19,004 bases of DNA from Bacteroidota bacterium. Lineage in GTDB: Bacteria > Bacteroidota > Bacteroidia > Cytophagales > Cyclobacteriaceae. The notes under the pieces were generated by a model that was not told the origin of the DNA, did no database searches, and saw nothing but the letters and a program-made list of their open reading frames with translations. Every line of letters starts with the position of its first letter. Positions within the stretch are counted from its first letter, which is position 1. The position numbers and the translations under genes are program-made. This document shows, in pieces, positions 6,125 to 14,794 of this stretch. The stretch lies in contig JAEWLI010000054.1 of the NCBI GenBank assembly GCA_023393375.1, positions 1-19,004 on the forward strand, in the 5' to 3' direction.

Positions 6125-8911
6125 ATGGATAACCAAGAAAAAAAATTATTCTTGCTTGATGCCATGGCATTGATTTATCGTGCTCATTTTGCCTTCAGCA
6201 AAAACCCTTTGATTAATTCTAAAGGTATGAGTACAGGAGCAACTTTAGGTTTTACCAATTCATTGCTCGAAATCCTCCTCAAAGAAAAGCCTTCGCATTT
6301 AGCAGTGGCTTTTGATACAAATGCACCTACTTTTCGTCATGAATCATATGTAGAATACAAAGCTCAAAGACAAGCACAACCTGAGGATATCAGAATTGCC
6401 ATTCCTTATGTAAAACAAATTCTCGATGCATTTAATATCAGAAGATTGGAACTTGACGGATTTGAAGCTGATGATATTATTGGCACTATAGCCAAAAAAG
6501 CAGTGAAAGAAGGGTTTAAAATTTATATGATGACGCCTGATAAGGATTTTGCCCAATTGGTAGAAGAAAATATTTTGCTGTATAAACCCTCCTATATGGG
6601 AAATGCGGTGGATATATTGGGGGTAAATGAAGTTCGGAAAAAGTTTGGTATTGAAAAGGTTGACCAGGTGAGGGATATTCTTGCCTTACAGGGGGATAGT
6701 ATTGATAATATCCCGGGCATACCTGGTGTGGGTGAAAAAACTGCTGTTAAATTGATTGCCGAGTATGGATCCGTTGAAAATCTGATTGCCAATGTAGATC
6801 AATTGACCGGTAAATTACGCGAAAGAGTAGAAACTTTTGGTGCACAGGGTTTATTATCCAAAGAATTGGCTACGATCAATATTCAGGTGCCCCTGGAATG
6901 TACTCCCGAAGACTGCAAGGTGGTTGCTTACAATGAAGAAAAACTTCGGCAGTTATTTGAAGAACTTGAATTTCGCACACTTGCCAAACGGGTATTCAGT
7001 CAAAATTCTGGGACAGGGATTGCCCCTGCTCCAAAACAATTGTCACTTTTTGGAGAAGAGTCGGCCAAAGCTGACTTGGATGAGGAAATTGCATCATTTG
7101 ATTCCATTGATACCATCACACATCAATATTCAATCATAAATACCGCAGAAGAAAGAAAGTCATTAATTGAGCATCTGAAGAAACAACCCGAAATTTGTTT
7201 TGATACCGAAACCACCAGTCTTGATACTATAGATGCCATTTTGGTTGGAATATCTTTTTCCTACCAGGTTCATGAAGCTTATTATCTCCCAATTCCATTC
7301 GACACGAAACAAGCAAAGGTTATTTTGGATGAATTTCGGGAAATTTTTGAGAATGAAAAAATCATTAAAGTAGGCCATAACCTAAAATTTGATATGCTTG
7401 TTCTGAAAAACTATGGTATTGATGTTCGGGGTAAATTGATTGATACCATCGTCGTTCATTATCTGCTAGAGCCCGATGCCCGTCATAGTATGGATCTATT
7501 AGCAGGCAATTATTTGAAATACAAACCTATTCCGATCGAAGAACTGATAGGTAAAAAAGGAGTGAAACAGGGAAATATGAAAGATGTTGCCCTGGAAAAA
7601 ATAGCTGAATACGCTTCAGAGGATGCTGATATAACCCTTCAGTTAAGGCACCAATTATTTCCTAAGTTAAAAGAAAACAATCTTGAAAGATTGTATGATG
7701 AAATAGAAGCACCTTTGATCCCGGTATTGTCAGGAATGGAAAGAGAAGGGGTGAAGGTAGATAAGAGTACCTTAAAAGCTCTATCCATTGAGCTGGCGGA
7801 AGAAGCATTGAAAATTGAAAGAGAAATATTTGATTGTGCAGATTGTGAATTTAATATTTCTTCCCCAAAACAACTGGGTGAAATCCTTTTCGAAAGGATG
7901 AAACTTATAGAAAAACCCAAAAAAACCAGATCCGGGCAATATGCTACCGGTGAAGAAATTCTGGGGAAATTGGCAGTAGATCATGAAATCGCTCGAAAAA
8001 TTCTGGACTACCGGGAAGTACAAAAACTCAAATCAACCTATATCGATTCTTTACCATCGTTGATTAATCCCACAGACGGTCGTATACATACTTCGTACAA
8101 TCAAACAGTAGCTGCCACCGGTCGATTAAGTTCCAATAACCCCAACCTGCAAAACATTCCTATCCGCACAGAAAAAGGAAGAGAGATCAGAAAAGCTTTT
8201 ATTCCCAGAAATGAGGATTATCAGTTGATATCAGCAGATTATTCTCAGGTTGAATTACGTATCATGGCTTCGATTTCCAAAGACGAAAGTATGATTGAAG
8301 CTTTCCGGGAAGGCAGGGATATTCATATGACCACAGCATCAAGGATATTTGGTGTACCTCTGGAAGAAGTAACCAGTGATATGCGTAGAAAGGCTAAAAC
8401 AGCCAATTTCGGTATCATTTACGGTATATCTGCATTTGGCTTATCCGAGAGGCTTGAGATCCCCCGTAAAGAAGCAGCTGCCATTATTGAAGCATACTTT
8501 AAAGAATTTCCAGCAGTGAAAAAATACATGGATAGGGTGATCAGTGAAGCCAAAGAAAGGGAGTATGTGGAAACGTTATTTGGGAGGAGACGGTATTTAA
8601 GAGATATCAATTCCCGGAATATGACCATGAGGGGTTTTGCTGAAAGAAACGCTATTAATGCGCCTATTCAGGGTACTGCTGCCGACATTATAAAAATAGC
8701 CATGATTAATATACACAATTGGATGAATAAAAATAACCTAAAATCTAAAATGATTTTACAGGTACATGATGAATTGGTTTTTGATGCTCATCGTGATGAA
8801 TTAGAATTTGTAAAGGAAAACATCATAAAGATGATGCAAAATGCTGCCACATTGGAAGTGCCATTAATTGTAGATGCTGGGGTAGGAAACAACTGGCTGG
8901 AGGCTCATTAA
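6125..8911 (+). CDS. polA: DNA polymerase I with all three domains
   Basis: This enzyme fills gaps and removes RNA primers from Okazaki fragments and acts in excision repair. The protein has 928 residues, the same as E. coli PolA, and key residues fall at nearly the same numbers. The 5'-3' nuclease (about 1-300) keeps its metal-binding acids (D12, D64, E114, D116, D117, D139, D141, D191, D194) and a helix-hairpin-helix IPGIPGVGEKTA (196-207). The proofreading domain is intact, with D360/E362 in FDTETTS, D423 in NLKFD and Y496/D500 in YASED. The polymerase has motif A SADYSQVELR (catalytic D705), motif B RRKAKTANFGIIYG (F762, so expected to discriminate against dideoxynucleotides) and motif C QVHDELVF (D882). 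No Shine-Dalgarno precedes the ATG. It is monocistronic and ends at a strong hairpin. Confidence 0.98.
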   Translation: MDNQEKKLFLLDAMALIYRAHFAFSKNPLINSKGMSTGATLGFTNSLLEILLKEKPSHLAVAFDTNAPTFRHESYVEYKAQRQAQPEDIRIAIPYVKQILDAFNIRRLELDGFEADDIIGTIAKKAVKEGFKIYMMTPDKDFAQLVEENILLYKPSYMGNAVDILGVNEVRKKFGIEKVDQVRDILALQGDSIDNIPGIPGVGEKTAVKLIAEYGSVENLIANVDQLTGKLRERVETFGAQGLLSKELATINIQVPLECTPEDCKVVAYNEEKLRQLFEELEFRTLAKRVFSQNSGTGIAPAPKQLSLFGEESAKADLDEEIASFDSIDTITHQYSIINTAEERKSLIEHLKKQPEICFDTETTSLDTIDAILVGISFSYQVHEAYYLPIPFDTKQAKVILDEFREIFENEKIIKVGHNLKFDMLVLKNYGIDVRGKLIDTIVVHYLLEPDARHSMDLLAGNYLKYKPIPIEELIGKKGVKQGNMKDVALEKIAEYASEDADITLQLRHQLFPKLKENNLERLYDEIEAPLIPVLSGMEREGVKVDKSTLKALSIELAEEALKIEREIFDCADCEFNISSPKQLGEILFERMKLIEKPKKTRSGQYATGEEILGKLAVDHEIARKILDYREVQKLKSTYIDSLPSLINPTDGRIHTSYNQTVAATGRLSSNNPNLQNIPIRTEKGREIRKAFIPRNEDYQLISADYSQVELRIMASISKDESMIEAFREGRDIHMTTASRIFGVPLEEVTSDMRRKAKTANFGIIYGISAFGLSERLEIPRKEAAAIIEAYFKEFPAVKKYMDRVISEAKEREYVETLFGRRRYLRDINSRNMTMRGFAERNAINAPIQGTAADIIKIAMINIHNWMNKNNLKSKMILQVHDELVFDAHRDELEFVKENIIKMMQNAATLEVPLIVDAGVGNNWLEAH

Positions 8912-8932
8912 CTATTGAAAGGAGTTCTTTAA

Positions 8933-8971
8933 AAAAATGAAAGCCGAACGTTAGATTCGGCTTTCATTTTT
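8933..8971. terminator. Bidirectional Rho-independent terminator between polA and gldN
   Basis: The inverted repeat pairs 8933-8948 with 8956-8971 around a 7-base loop (CGTTAGA). It has a 16-pair stem including AAAGCCGAA/TTCGGCTTT, with A-runs on one side and T-runs on the other. Read on the plus strand it follows the polA stop by about 20 bases and ends in a T run. Read on the minus strand it follows the gldN stop (8992) and also ends in T's. One hairpin therefore can terminate both convergent units. Confidence 0.85.
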
Positions 8972-8991
8972 CACATTATTTTCAGATAATA

Positions 8992-9858
8992 TCAATACTC
9001 CCAAAGATCATGTTCGTATTCCATTAACTTATATTCCATTTCCTGAGAAGCGTATAAACCTCTTTTTAAATCACCATTACCCTGAATGTCAACAACTTGA
9101 AGGTTATCAGGATTTTCAACCTTGGTAATCCGAGCATTGAACAGCCGAAGCTGGAAAGCATCTGCAAGGTTTCTGTGTTGTGCCCCATTTTGAGGATTGA
9201 ACCAGATTGCTTCGTCAGGCATACTTCTGAACAATCTTTCAATGTCGATGTACTTGAAAGTTCCAACTTTTCTTTCCAGCCCTGTAGGTATCTTATCTGA
9301 GGGTATTACCAGTTCCACAGCTTGAATATCATAATACTGACGTGATCTGATCCTATCAAAAAACACATCTTCTACTATGGTCATCAAAGCTACTTCATTG
9401 GGAAAGAAATAGTTTACCGTCGGTTGTTGATTTTCAGTTCCACCCCAAGTATTATCTTGAGTTCCCCAACCGCTACTGGTTTCTTCTCCAAAACCCATAG
9501 CCCTCTCATCTTCTGTCAACCCTATTTCCGAATCCGGAGTCATCAGGTTTTCAAGAAATTCTTCTTTTGACATACGTTCTTTCAAAGAATCATTTTTGTA
9601 AGGATATAATCTGCCATCTTTTACGGCATCTATAAGAATCCTCGTGATTTCATTGTTGAAAGCAAAGAAAGGTTTATTTTGTTTTTCACGAAGATCCATT
9701 CTTCGCCATACCCTTCTTTTATACATCATGTAATCCTTATGTACAGGTCTGACGGAGTTTTCATTGTAGCCAGAGGCTGTTTCCTGGGCCAGGGCTTCAG
9801 GCTTTTCCACCACGAAAGCCACTACCACCATTACCAACACACACACAAATTTTTTCAT
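8992..9858 (-). CDS. gldN: Gliding motility / type IX secretion protein GldN
   Basis: GldN (PorN) is a periplasmic protein that binds the GldK lipoprotein to form the ring associated with the outer membrane in the type IX secretion system. The 288-residue protein starts with a signal peptide (Lys-Lys, hydrophobic core about 4-17, likely cleavage after ALA near 24). The conserved GldN body has KRRVWRRMDLREKQN (47-61), a second half from about VNYFFPNEVALMTIVEDVFFDRI (148-170) and AIWFNPQNG (217-225). Between the halves, about 124-147, is a low-complexity Gly/Thr/Trp/Asn/Gln-rich linker. It is the last gene of the gldKLMN run, 23 bases after gldM, and is followed by a hairpin terminator. Position and sequence make the call firm; the linker is the only variable-looking part. 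Confidence 0.93.
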   Translation of the reverse strand: MKKFVCVLVMVVVAFVVEKPEALAQETASGYNENSVRPVHKDYMMYKRRVWRRMDLREKQNKPFFAFNNEITRILIDAVKDGRLYPYKNDSLKERMSKEEFLENLMTPDSEIGLTEDERAMGFGEETSSGWGTQDNTWGGTENQQPTVNYFFPNEVALMTIVEDVFFDRIRSRQYYDIQAVELVIPSDKIPTGLERKVGTFKYIDIERLFRSMPDEAIWFNPQNGAQHRNLADAFQLRLFNARITKVENPDNLQVVDIQGNGDLKRGLYASQEMEYKLMEYEHDLWEY

Positions 9859-9881
9859 ACGCTTTATCTTTAAAAATATAC

Positions 9882-11468
9882 TTAATTGAGAGGGATGGTA
9901 TGTACCGTTGCAGATACAGGCATCCTGACTCTTTCAATCTGGTCACGGAAATTCATCCGCTGTATTTCCTTTATTTCAATTACTAGCCTATCATTTGCTC
10001 TAGCCTGTTGAGCAAATTGGCTCAGGTTGATTGTTGGTGAAGATGAAGTAATTTTTGCAACAGCCTGTGACCCACGTCCCAATGTTACCTCATATTCAGT
10101 TACCCTATACCGTGCATCTTTTGGAAGAAAAGATAAAAAGCTTTCATCAGGCACTACATCCAAAGTAATCGACCTTGGTCCTGGTGCTGCAACACCTTGT
10201 CTCATATTTATAGGTGTATTACCACTTTTTACAACCACTGTTGGTAAAGGAATGTTTCTTACCGGAAATTTTTCAGAACCGATAAAAGTCCCGGAATTGC
10301 TAACATTCAAAGTAACTGCACTTGAATTAGGAACTAAAGTAACCATTCCTTTCCTGCTACCTGGAATTGCGGAAGCTCCTTGTGCAGTAAAAGTAGGATT
10401 GTAAATAGTACCTAATGCAGGCACCTGTACATTTAATTCATTTCCACAATTGAGGTATAGAGCTTGTACTGCGGCAGATTGAATTTGAATAACTGGCTTA
10501 GCCACATAATATTCAATAGTTTCCTGATAAGTAGTATCCCCTCTTGGTCCTTTGATTTTTATTTCAGCCTTATAAGTTTGTTTGGATAAACCTTCTTTAT
10601 CATAAGTGCCACCTGTAGCAACAAATTCTACTTTTCCTTTTCCGTCTATCACATTAAGTTTACTCCCGTTTCTATACATTTCCGGAACAATACCTGATGC
10701 AGACGCAGCAATAAACATTTCAGCTTCATACTTTGTACCTGCAGCAACAATATTTGATTTCGCCCTAACCATCGGGGTGATTTTATCAAATTTTAAGTCA
10801 CCTGCACCAACTGATTTTGCTAATTGATCCAATGCTCGGCCTTCGTATTCTATTACTAAAGTTTGAAGTTGTGTTACCGTAGCCAAGCTGGCTGCAGTAG
10901 GAGTACTTTCGAAGGAAAGGGTTGAGAAATCCTTGTTTTTTTGTTCCTTATCATTTTTATAAACTGGATGATCTTTACCATCATAAGCTAATGGTGCATA
11001 AGGCTCTCCCATTTCTTTTGATAAATAAGAAGCATAGTCATTCAGTTTGTTTTTAAGCTCAATCCCATTCTTTTGGTTGATCATATAAGTAGCCACTTTA
11101 TCGGTGTCTTTAGCTCCTTTTATGGACATGTCTTCTGCATCTCTTCCGCCAGATACCCTAATCATTTCATCTTTAACCTTGTTGGTATAATCAATGATTT
11201 GAGTGGTTGCTTGTCTTACTCTCTGTGCCCTATCGAGCACTGCCCGGTCTTCGTTACGATTTCCTAACTCACCTACTTGTTTCTCGATTCCTGCAACCAG
11301 GCTTTCATGCTTGGCTATATTCTCGTTTACTTGTTTTTCAAGGCTGTCGTTAAGGAAAATAAACTTCTGGAGTGTTTCACTACTCACATTGAGTGCCAGA
11401 AGAGCCGTAAGAACCAGGTACATCATCCCAATCATTTTCTGCCTTGGGGTTTCTTTTCCACCTGCCAT
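9882..11468 (-). CDS. gldM: Type IX secretion motor subunit GldM
   Basis: GldM (PorM) is anchored in the inner membrane by one helix. It reaches across the periplasm as a long dimer that transmits motor torque to the GldK/GldN ring. In this 528-residue protein a short cytoplasmic tail (MAGGKETPRQK) is followed by the conserved membrane helix MIGMMYLVLTALLALNVS (12-29), whose sequence is a hallmark of the family. A mainly helical region follows, to roughly residue 225, then beta-rich, Gly/Thr/Val-rich stretches to the C terminus, consistent with the known helical D1 and Ig-like D2-D4 domains. The length is close to that of characterised GldM proteins. It lies between gldL (47 bases) and gldN (23 bases) in one operon. 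No Shine-Dalgarno is seen; the leader is A-rich. Confidence 0.96.
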   Translation of the reverse strand: MAGGKETPRQKMIGMMYLVLTALLALNVSSETLQKFIFLNDSLEKQVNENIAKHESLVAGIEKQVGELGNRNEDRAVLDRAQRVRQATTQIIDYTNKVKDEMIRVSGGRDAEDMSIKGAKDTDKVATYMINQKNGIELKNKLNDYASYLSKEMGEPYAPLAYDGKDHPVYKNDKEQKNKDFSTLSFESTPTAASLATVTQLQTLVIEYEGRALDQLAKSVGAGDLKFDKITPMVRAKSNIVAAGTKYEAEMFIAASASGIVPEMYRNGSKLNVIDGKGKVEFVATGGTYDKEGLSKQTYKAEIKIKGPRGDTTYQETIEYYVAKPVIQIQSAAVQALYLNCGNELNVQVPALGTIYNPTFTAQGASAIPGSRKGMVTLVPNSSAVTLNVSNSGTFIGSEKFPVRNIPLPTVVVKSGNTPINMRQGVAAPGPRSITLDVVPDESFLSFLPKDARYRVTEYEVTLGRGSQAVAKITSSSPTINLSQFAQQARANDRLVIEIKEIQRMNFRDQIERVRMPVSATVHTIPLN

Positions 11469-11516
11469 TATTTATATTCTTTTAATTATAAATTAATTAA
11501 TAATTTGAAACAGTTA

Positions 11517-12416
11517 CTAGCTTTTCATAGCTGTCAGCATGCTACCATAAACTTTATTTAAAGAGGATAAATTGGAAGTCAATTTACCGATTTCTTCTTT
11601 AAATTGTTCTGTGTCTTTTTTAGCTCCCGACATACTTTCCAGTACTGAAGTCAGATTAGAATAGAATTTATTCATGTTTTTCAAATGACTATTGGCATCC
11701 TGAAGTTCCAATTCATAAACTGCATTCAATGCTCCTAAATTTTTGGTCATTGCTTGAACCTGAGAATGATATTCTTTGGTGTCAGCAAATGCTTTGCTTA
11801 TTTCTTGTGAAGCTGACCTGCCTGCGTTGCCCAACTCAGTGATAGTGGTTTTAGAAGCTGTAGTCAATTCATTTAAGGTGTTCTTGGAAGCATTAGCCAT
11901 TTCATTCATTGATACGGCTGTGCTTTCATATGACTTTTTAACTTCCAGTAATGATCCTGATGCAGCCTGTACATTTTTAGTAAATTCATTAGTTGCCATA
12001 GCTGTATCTCCCAATGAGGAAATTTTAACAACAGAATCTGACAATCTTCTCATGCCATTGCCAAGGCTTTCAATTAACTCAGGGCCAAATTTTGAAGATT
12101 CCAGCATATGATCAAGTTTTTTAGTCACTGATTCACCATTTCCACGTGTTCTTGCCACTGCTGTGCCTTCATAATCTTCTGCGAGTTCTGGATAAACTCT
12201 AGACCAATCAAGGTCTTCATGACGTGGTTCAAAGGCACTTAGGAAGAAAATAATTGCTTCAGTACCTAAGCCAATACCTAACATAATACCAGCACCAGGG
12301 ATATGCTGAATCTTAAACAATGCACCAACAATTACAATAGCTGCGCCAATCCCATATATTTTTGGCATTATTGTAGTGTAAAACAATTCGGTAAAACCGC
12401 CTTTTTTCCTGCTCAT
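11517..12416 (-). CDS. gldL: Type IX secretion motor subunit GldL
   Basis: GldL (PorL) forms the inner-membrane stator of the type IX secretion/gliding motor and couples proton flow to GldM rotation. The 299-residue protein has two membrane helices (about 18-36 and 42-62) with the family signature GALFKIQHIPGAG (31-43). E53 in the second helix and K35 at the end of the first correspond, by alignment from memory, to the charged membrane residues needed for energy coupling in Flavobacterium GldL (E49 and K27). The rest, from about 65 on, is cytoplasmic, with long helical, Ser/Thr/Asn-rich stretches and repeated A-S-K-N-T/L patterns likely to form coiled coils. It sits 58 bases after gldK and 48 before gldM. 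The assignment is secure; the long C-terminal region is the least conserved part. Confidence 0.95.
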   Translation of the reverse strand: MSRKKGGFTELFYTTIMPKIYGIGAAIVIVGALFKIQHIPGAGIMLGIGLGTEAIIFFLSAFEPRHEDLDWSRVYPELAEDYEGTAVARTRGNGESVTKKLDHMLESSKFGPELIESLGNGMRRLSDSVVKISSLGDTAMATNEFTKNVQAASGSLLEVKKSYESTAVSMNEMANASKNTLNELTTASKTTITELGNAGRSASQEISKAFADTKEYHSQVQAMTKNLGALNAVYELELQDANSHLKNMNKFYSNLTSVLESMSGAKKDTEQFKEEIGKLTSNLSSLNKVYGSMLTAMKS

Positions 12417-12474
12417 TTTCGTCTGTTTTTAAGTGATACTATAAGTGATATTATTAAATAATGTAGTTAGAGTT

Positions 12475-13512
12475 TTAAAATTCATTGCCTGCTGATCTTC
12501 CTAGGTAGGTCATTGCACATCTGAAACCTATGAAAGCCCTCGCAGTATCTTCATATTCAAAAGTCCTTGTACCTGTTTCAAGGTAGTAAGCGATATCTTT
12601 CCATGAACCACCTCTTATAATTTTCCGGGGTTCATTATCGTCATACATGGTAGGGTTCAAATCCCAAACAATTGAATAGGCTGATGGATCGTAGGCATCT
12701 TCACACCATTCTGCTACATTGCCCGACATATCGTATAAGCCAAAATCGTTGGAGAAGAATGAAGCTACAGGTGCAGTGTACTGAAATCCGTCATCGTAAT
12801 AATTGCCTCTGCCAGGTTTAAAATTGGCCAACATACAACCTTTTGAGTTCCTAATGTAGGGGCCTCCCCAAGGGTATTTTGCCATATCACGACCACCTCT
12901 GGCAGCATATTCCCATTCTGCTTCTGATGGCAACCTGAAGTTAGGCATAGGAAACAGGCCTTTACTATACCTATAATCATTGAGATATTCAGTACGCCAT
13001 TGGCAGAATACTTTTGCTGCCTTCCAGTTTACACCTACTACTGGATAATGGTCAAAAGCGGGATGAGAATAATAATAAATCATCATTGGGTCGCCCATAT
13101 GATGCGCAAAATCCCGAACCCAAACGGCGGTATCGGGATGAAGAGCTGTCATAATGTAGCTTTCACCAAGTGATTGAATAGAATCCATGAGCATGGCATC
13201 AACAAATTGACGGTACTCATTATTAGTAATTTCGGTATCATCCATATAGAAGCTACCGATCGTTACTTGTTTGTTGAAATTAATTTGAGTAGCAGCGACA
13301 TCCTGGTCGGCTTGCCCCATGTGAAAGGTTCCTGCGGGAATGGCTACCATTCCATAAGGAACAGTCATGGCCCAACCTTCTCTGCCCTGAACTCCTACGA
13401 GCTCTCCGCGATCGTCGAAGCCACCTCCGCCAAAAAGTCCGCAACTCTGAGATACTAATACGACTATTATGACTATAGCAATAGTCCTTAGCCTTACAAA
13501 AATTTTATTCAT
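12475..13512 (-). CDS. gldK: Gliding / type IX secretion lipoprotein GldK
   Basis: GldK (PorK) is an outer-membrane lipoprotein with a formylglycine-generating-enzyme-like fold. It builds the periplasmic ring with GldN and contacts GldM. The 345-residue protein begins with a lipoprotein signal: a hydrophobic core at 10-20, then VSQSCG with the lipidated Cys at 24. A glycine-rich linker follows. The FGE/SUMF1-type domain runs from about 55 to the end, with PAGTFHMG (59-66), the TEITNNEYRQFV region (93-104), LPSEAEWEYAARGG, SGNVAEWCEDAYD and IIRGGSWKDIAYYLETGTR. The fold is structural in this family, and enzymatic activity is not implied. It looks shorter than the Flavobacterium protein as I recall it. 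It is the first gene of gldKLMN, 194 bases after porP, and that gap holds a candidate promoter box. Confidence 0.94.
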   Translation of the reverse strand: MNKIFVRLRTIAIVIIVVLVSQSCGLFGGGGFDDRGELVGVQGREGWAMTVPYGMVAIPAGTFHMGQADQDVAATQINFNKQVTIGSFYMDDTEITNNEYRQFVDAMLMDSIQSLGESYIMTALHPDTAVWVRDFAHHMGDPMMIYYYSHPAFDHYPVVGVNWKAAKVFCQWRTEYLNDYRYSKGLFPMPNFRLPSEAEWEYAARGGRDMAKYPWGGPYIRNSKGCMLANFKPGRGNYYDDGFQYTAPVASFFSNDFGLYDMSGNVAEWCEDAYDPSAYSIVWDLNPTMYDDNEPRKIIRGGSWKDIAYYLETGTRTFEYEDTARAFIGFRCAMTYLGRSAGNEF

Positions 13513-13562
13513 AACACACCCTGTTTAATATTGAATTTTCAATTCCTGTTACAAAACAGACT

Positions 13563-13570
13563 CAAATTTA
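13563..13570 (-). promoter_or_regulatory. Candidate -7 box (TAAATTTG) for gldK
   Basis: TAAATTTG on the minus strand matches TAnnTTTG, about 50 bases upstream of the gldK ATG in the 194-base gap after porP. No TTG lies 17-23 bases further upstream. If real, gldKLMN would have a promoter separate from porP. Confidence 0.3.
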
Positions 13571-13706
13571 TCATTTCAATCCTAACGATTTATCTCTAAT
13601 ATCTATAAAAACTGTGATATGTAAGTTTTATTGTGAAACCAGAGTATTAAAAATCGCTGTTTTATTCACCTGTAAATCCGTAACCGATTGGATATCAGAT
13701 TGTTTG

Positions 13707-14672
13707 TTATTGATGTCTGAACCTTGGAGTTCTCACTGGTTTTTTTCCGTCTCCACTTGCCACAGGCAAGGAATAACTTAATAAAAATTCATGAGAAGTA
13801 GGTGCTTTAGCTTCTGGATGATTTATCACATAATCAAATGCGTAACCAAACCTTAAAGAATTATCTTTAAACAAACTATATCCCAACATGGCTATGGCTG
13901 CTTCGGATTGACGATAAGAAAGCCCGCCCCAAAATTTATCTTTATAATAACCTATGGCACTCAACTCAAATGAGGTGCTATTAAGGTTAACGTTTTTTAG
14001 TAATCCTGAAAATGTGATGGTTAAATCGTAATTATATTCATAGTCATATCCAGCAGTGACAAACATGTGGTTTTCCAGTGCATTCTTTAGATCGTCAGCA
14101 GCAAAATCAAATTCCGATTTGGTAAGGTGACTAAAGCTTACCCCGGCAAAATACTTTTGAGCACGATAATAGACACCTCCAGACATGTCGGGTCTGATTT
14201 GTGATTCTTCCAACATACTCACAATTGGATCAGGTACGTCATTATAGCGATAATAACTTTTATTGATTGCTTGCGAATAAATGCCGGCACTGAGCCCAAA
14301 GCTCAATTTTGTTTCATTGATCGCAAGGTGATAAGCATAGGATACCTTTGCGTCTATATTATGAAGTGGACCTAATTTATCATTTACCACATGAACCCCT
14401 ACACCACTCCTCATTCTTAATACAGGAGTTGTCAGGCTAACCACTTGCGTGGTTGGGGCACCTCCTCCACCATCAAATGCGGTGGAGTAACCCATCCACT
14501 GGTTTCGATGCATTACTGTCATTTTAGTTATACCTTCCACACCGGCAAATGCAGGGTTGTAATATAACGGATTTAACATGTACATGCTGAATTGTGGATC
14601 TTGCTGGGCGCAGACCTGTGTGCTGGTGAATACAATTGCTAAAAAAAATACAGTAAGAAAGATCTTTCTCAT
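13707..14672 (-). CDS. porP: PorP/SprF family type IX secretion membrane protein
   Basis: This is an outer-membrane beta-barrel protein of the PorP/SprF family. Members attach to the type IX secretion system and help anchor or deliver particular substrates, such as SprB-like adhesins. The 321-residue protein has a signal peptide (MRKIFLTVFF core, likely cleavage after CAQ near 22). The family signature QDPQFSMYMLNPLYYNPAFA (24-43) follows, then alternating beta-strand patterns with many aromatic and Gly residues up to a Tyr/Leu-rich C-terminal strand (FLLSYSLPV). Bacteroidota genomes carry many paralogues. This copy, directly upstream of gldK, is in the position of the core PorP that accompanies the motor operon. 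It follows hemD by 114 bases and has its own likely promoter. The family is certain; orthology to porP itself rather than another sprF-like copy rests on position. Confidence 0.9.
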   Translation of the reverse strand: MRKIFLTVFFLAIVFTSTQVCAQQDPQFSMYMLNPLYYNPAFAGVEGITKMTVMHRNQWMGYSTAFDGGGGAPTTQVVSLTTPVLRMRSGVGVHVVNDKLGPLHNIDAKVSYAYHLAINETKLSFGLSAGIYSQAINKSYYRYNDVPDPIVSMLEESQIRPDMSGGVYYRAQKYFAGVSFSHLTKSEFDFAADDLKNALENHMFVTAGYDYEYNYDLTITFSGLLKNVNLNSTSFELSAIGYYKDKFWGGLSYRQSEAAIAMLGYSLFKDNSLRFGYAFDYVINHPEAKAPTSHEFLLSYSLPVASGDGKKPVRTPRFRHQ

Positions 14673-14765
14673 TACAATGAAATTTACAACCCTGAAATTA
14701 CAAATAATTATTCGTGTATTGCAGTATCAAAGTTGCAATAAAAGTAATGCATGTACTGTAATAAT

Positions 14766-14794
14766 CAAATTTATACAATTGTAACTTCAATCAA
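14766..14794 (-). promoter_or_regulatory. Likely promoter of porP (TTG-N18-TAAATTTG)
   Basis: On the minus strand TTG at 14792-14794 and TAAATTTG at 14766-14773 are separated by 18 bases. This fits the Bacteroidota -33/-7 pattern TTG-N(17-23)-TAnnTTTG. The -33 box lies in the last codons of hemD. Transcription would start near 14760, leaving a leader of roughly 85-90 bases before porP. Confidence 0.5.

Noticed and set aside
13608..13629. Weak AAAACT/AGTTTT hairpin in the porP-gldK gap, possible terminator or attenuator
   Set aside because: A six-pair, mostly A/T stem with a 10-base loop is too weak to call.
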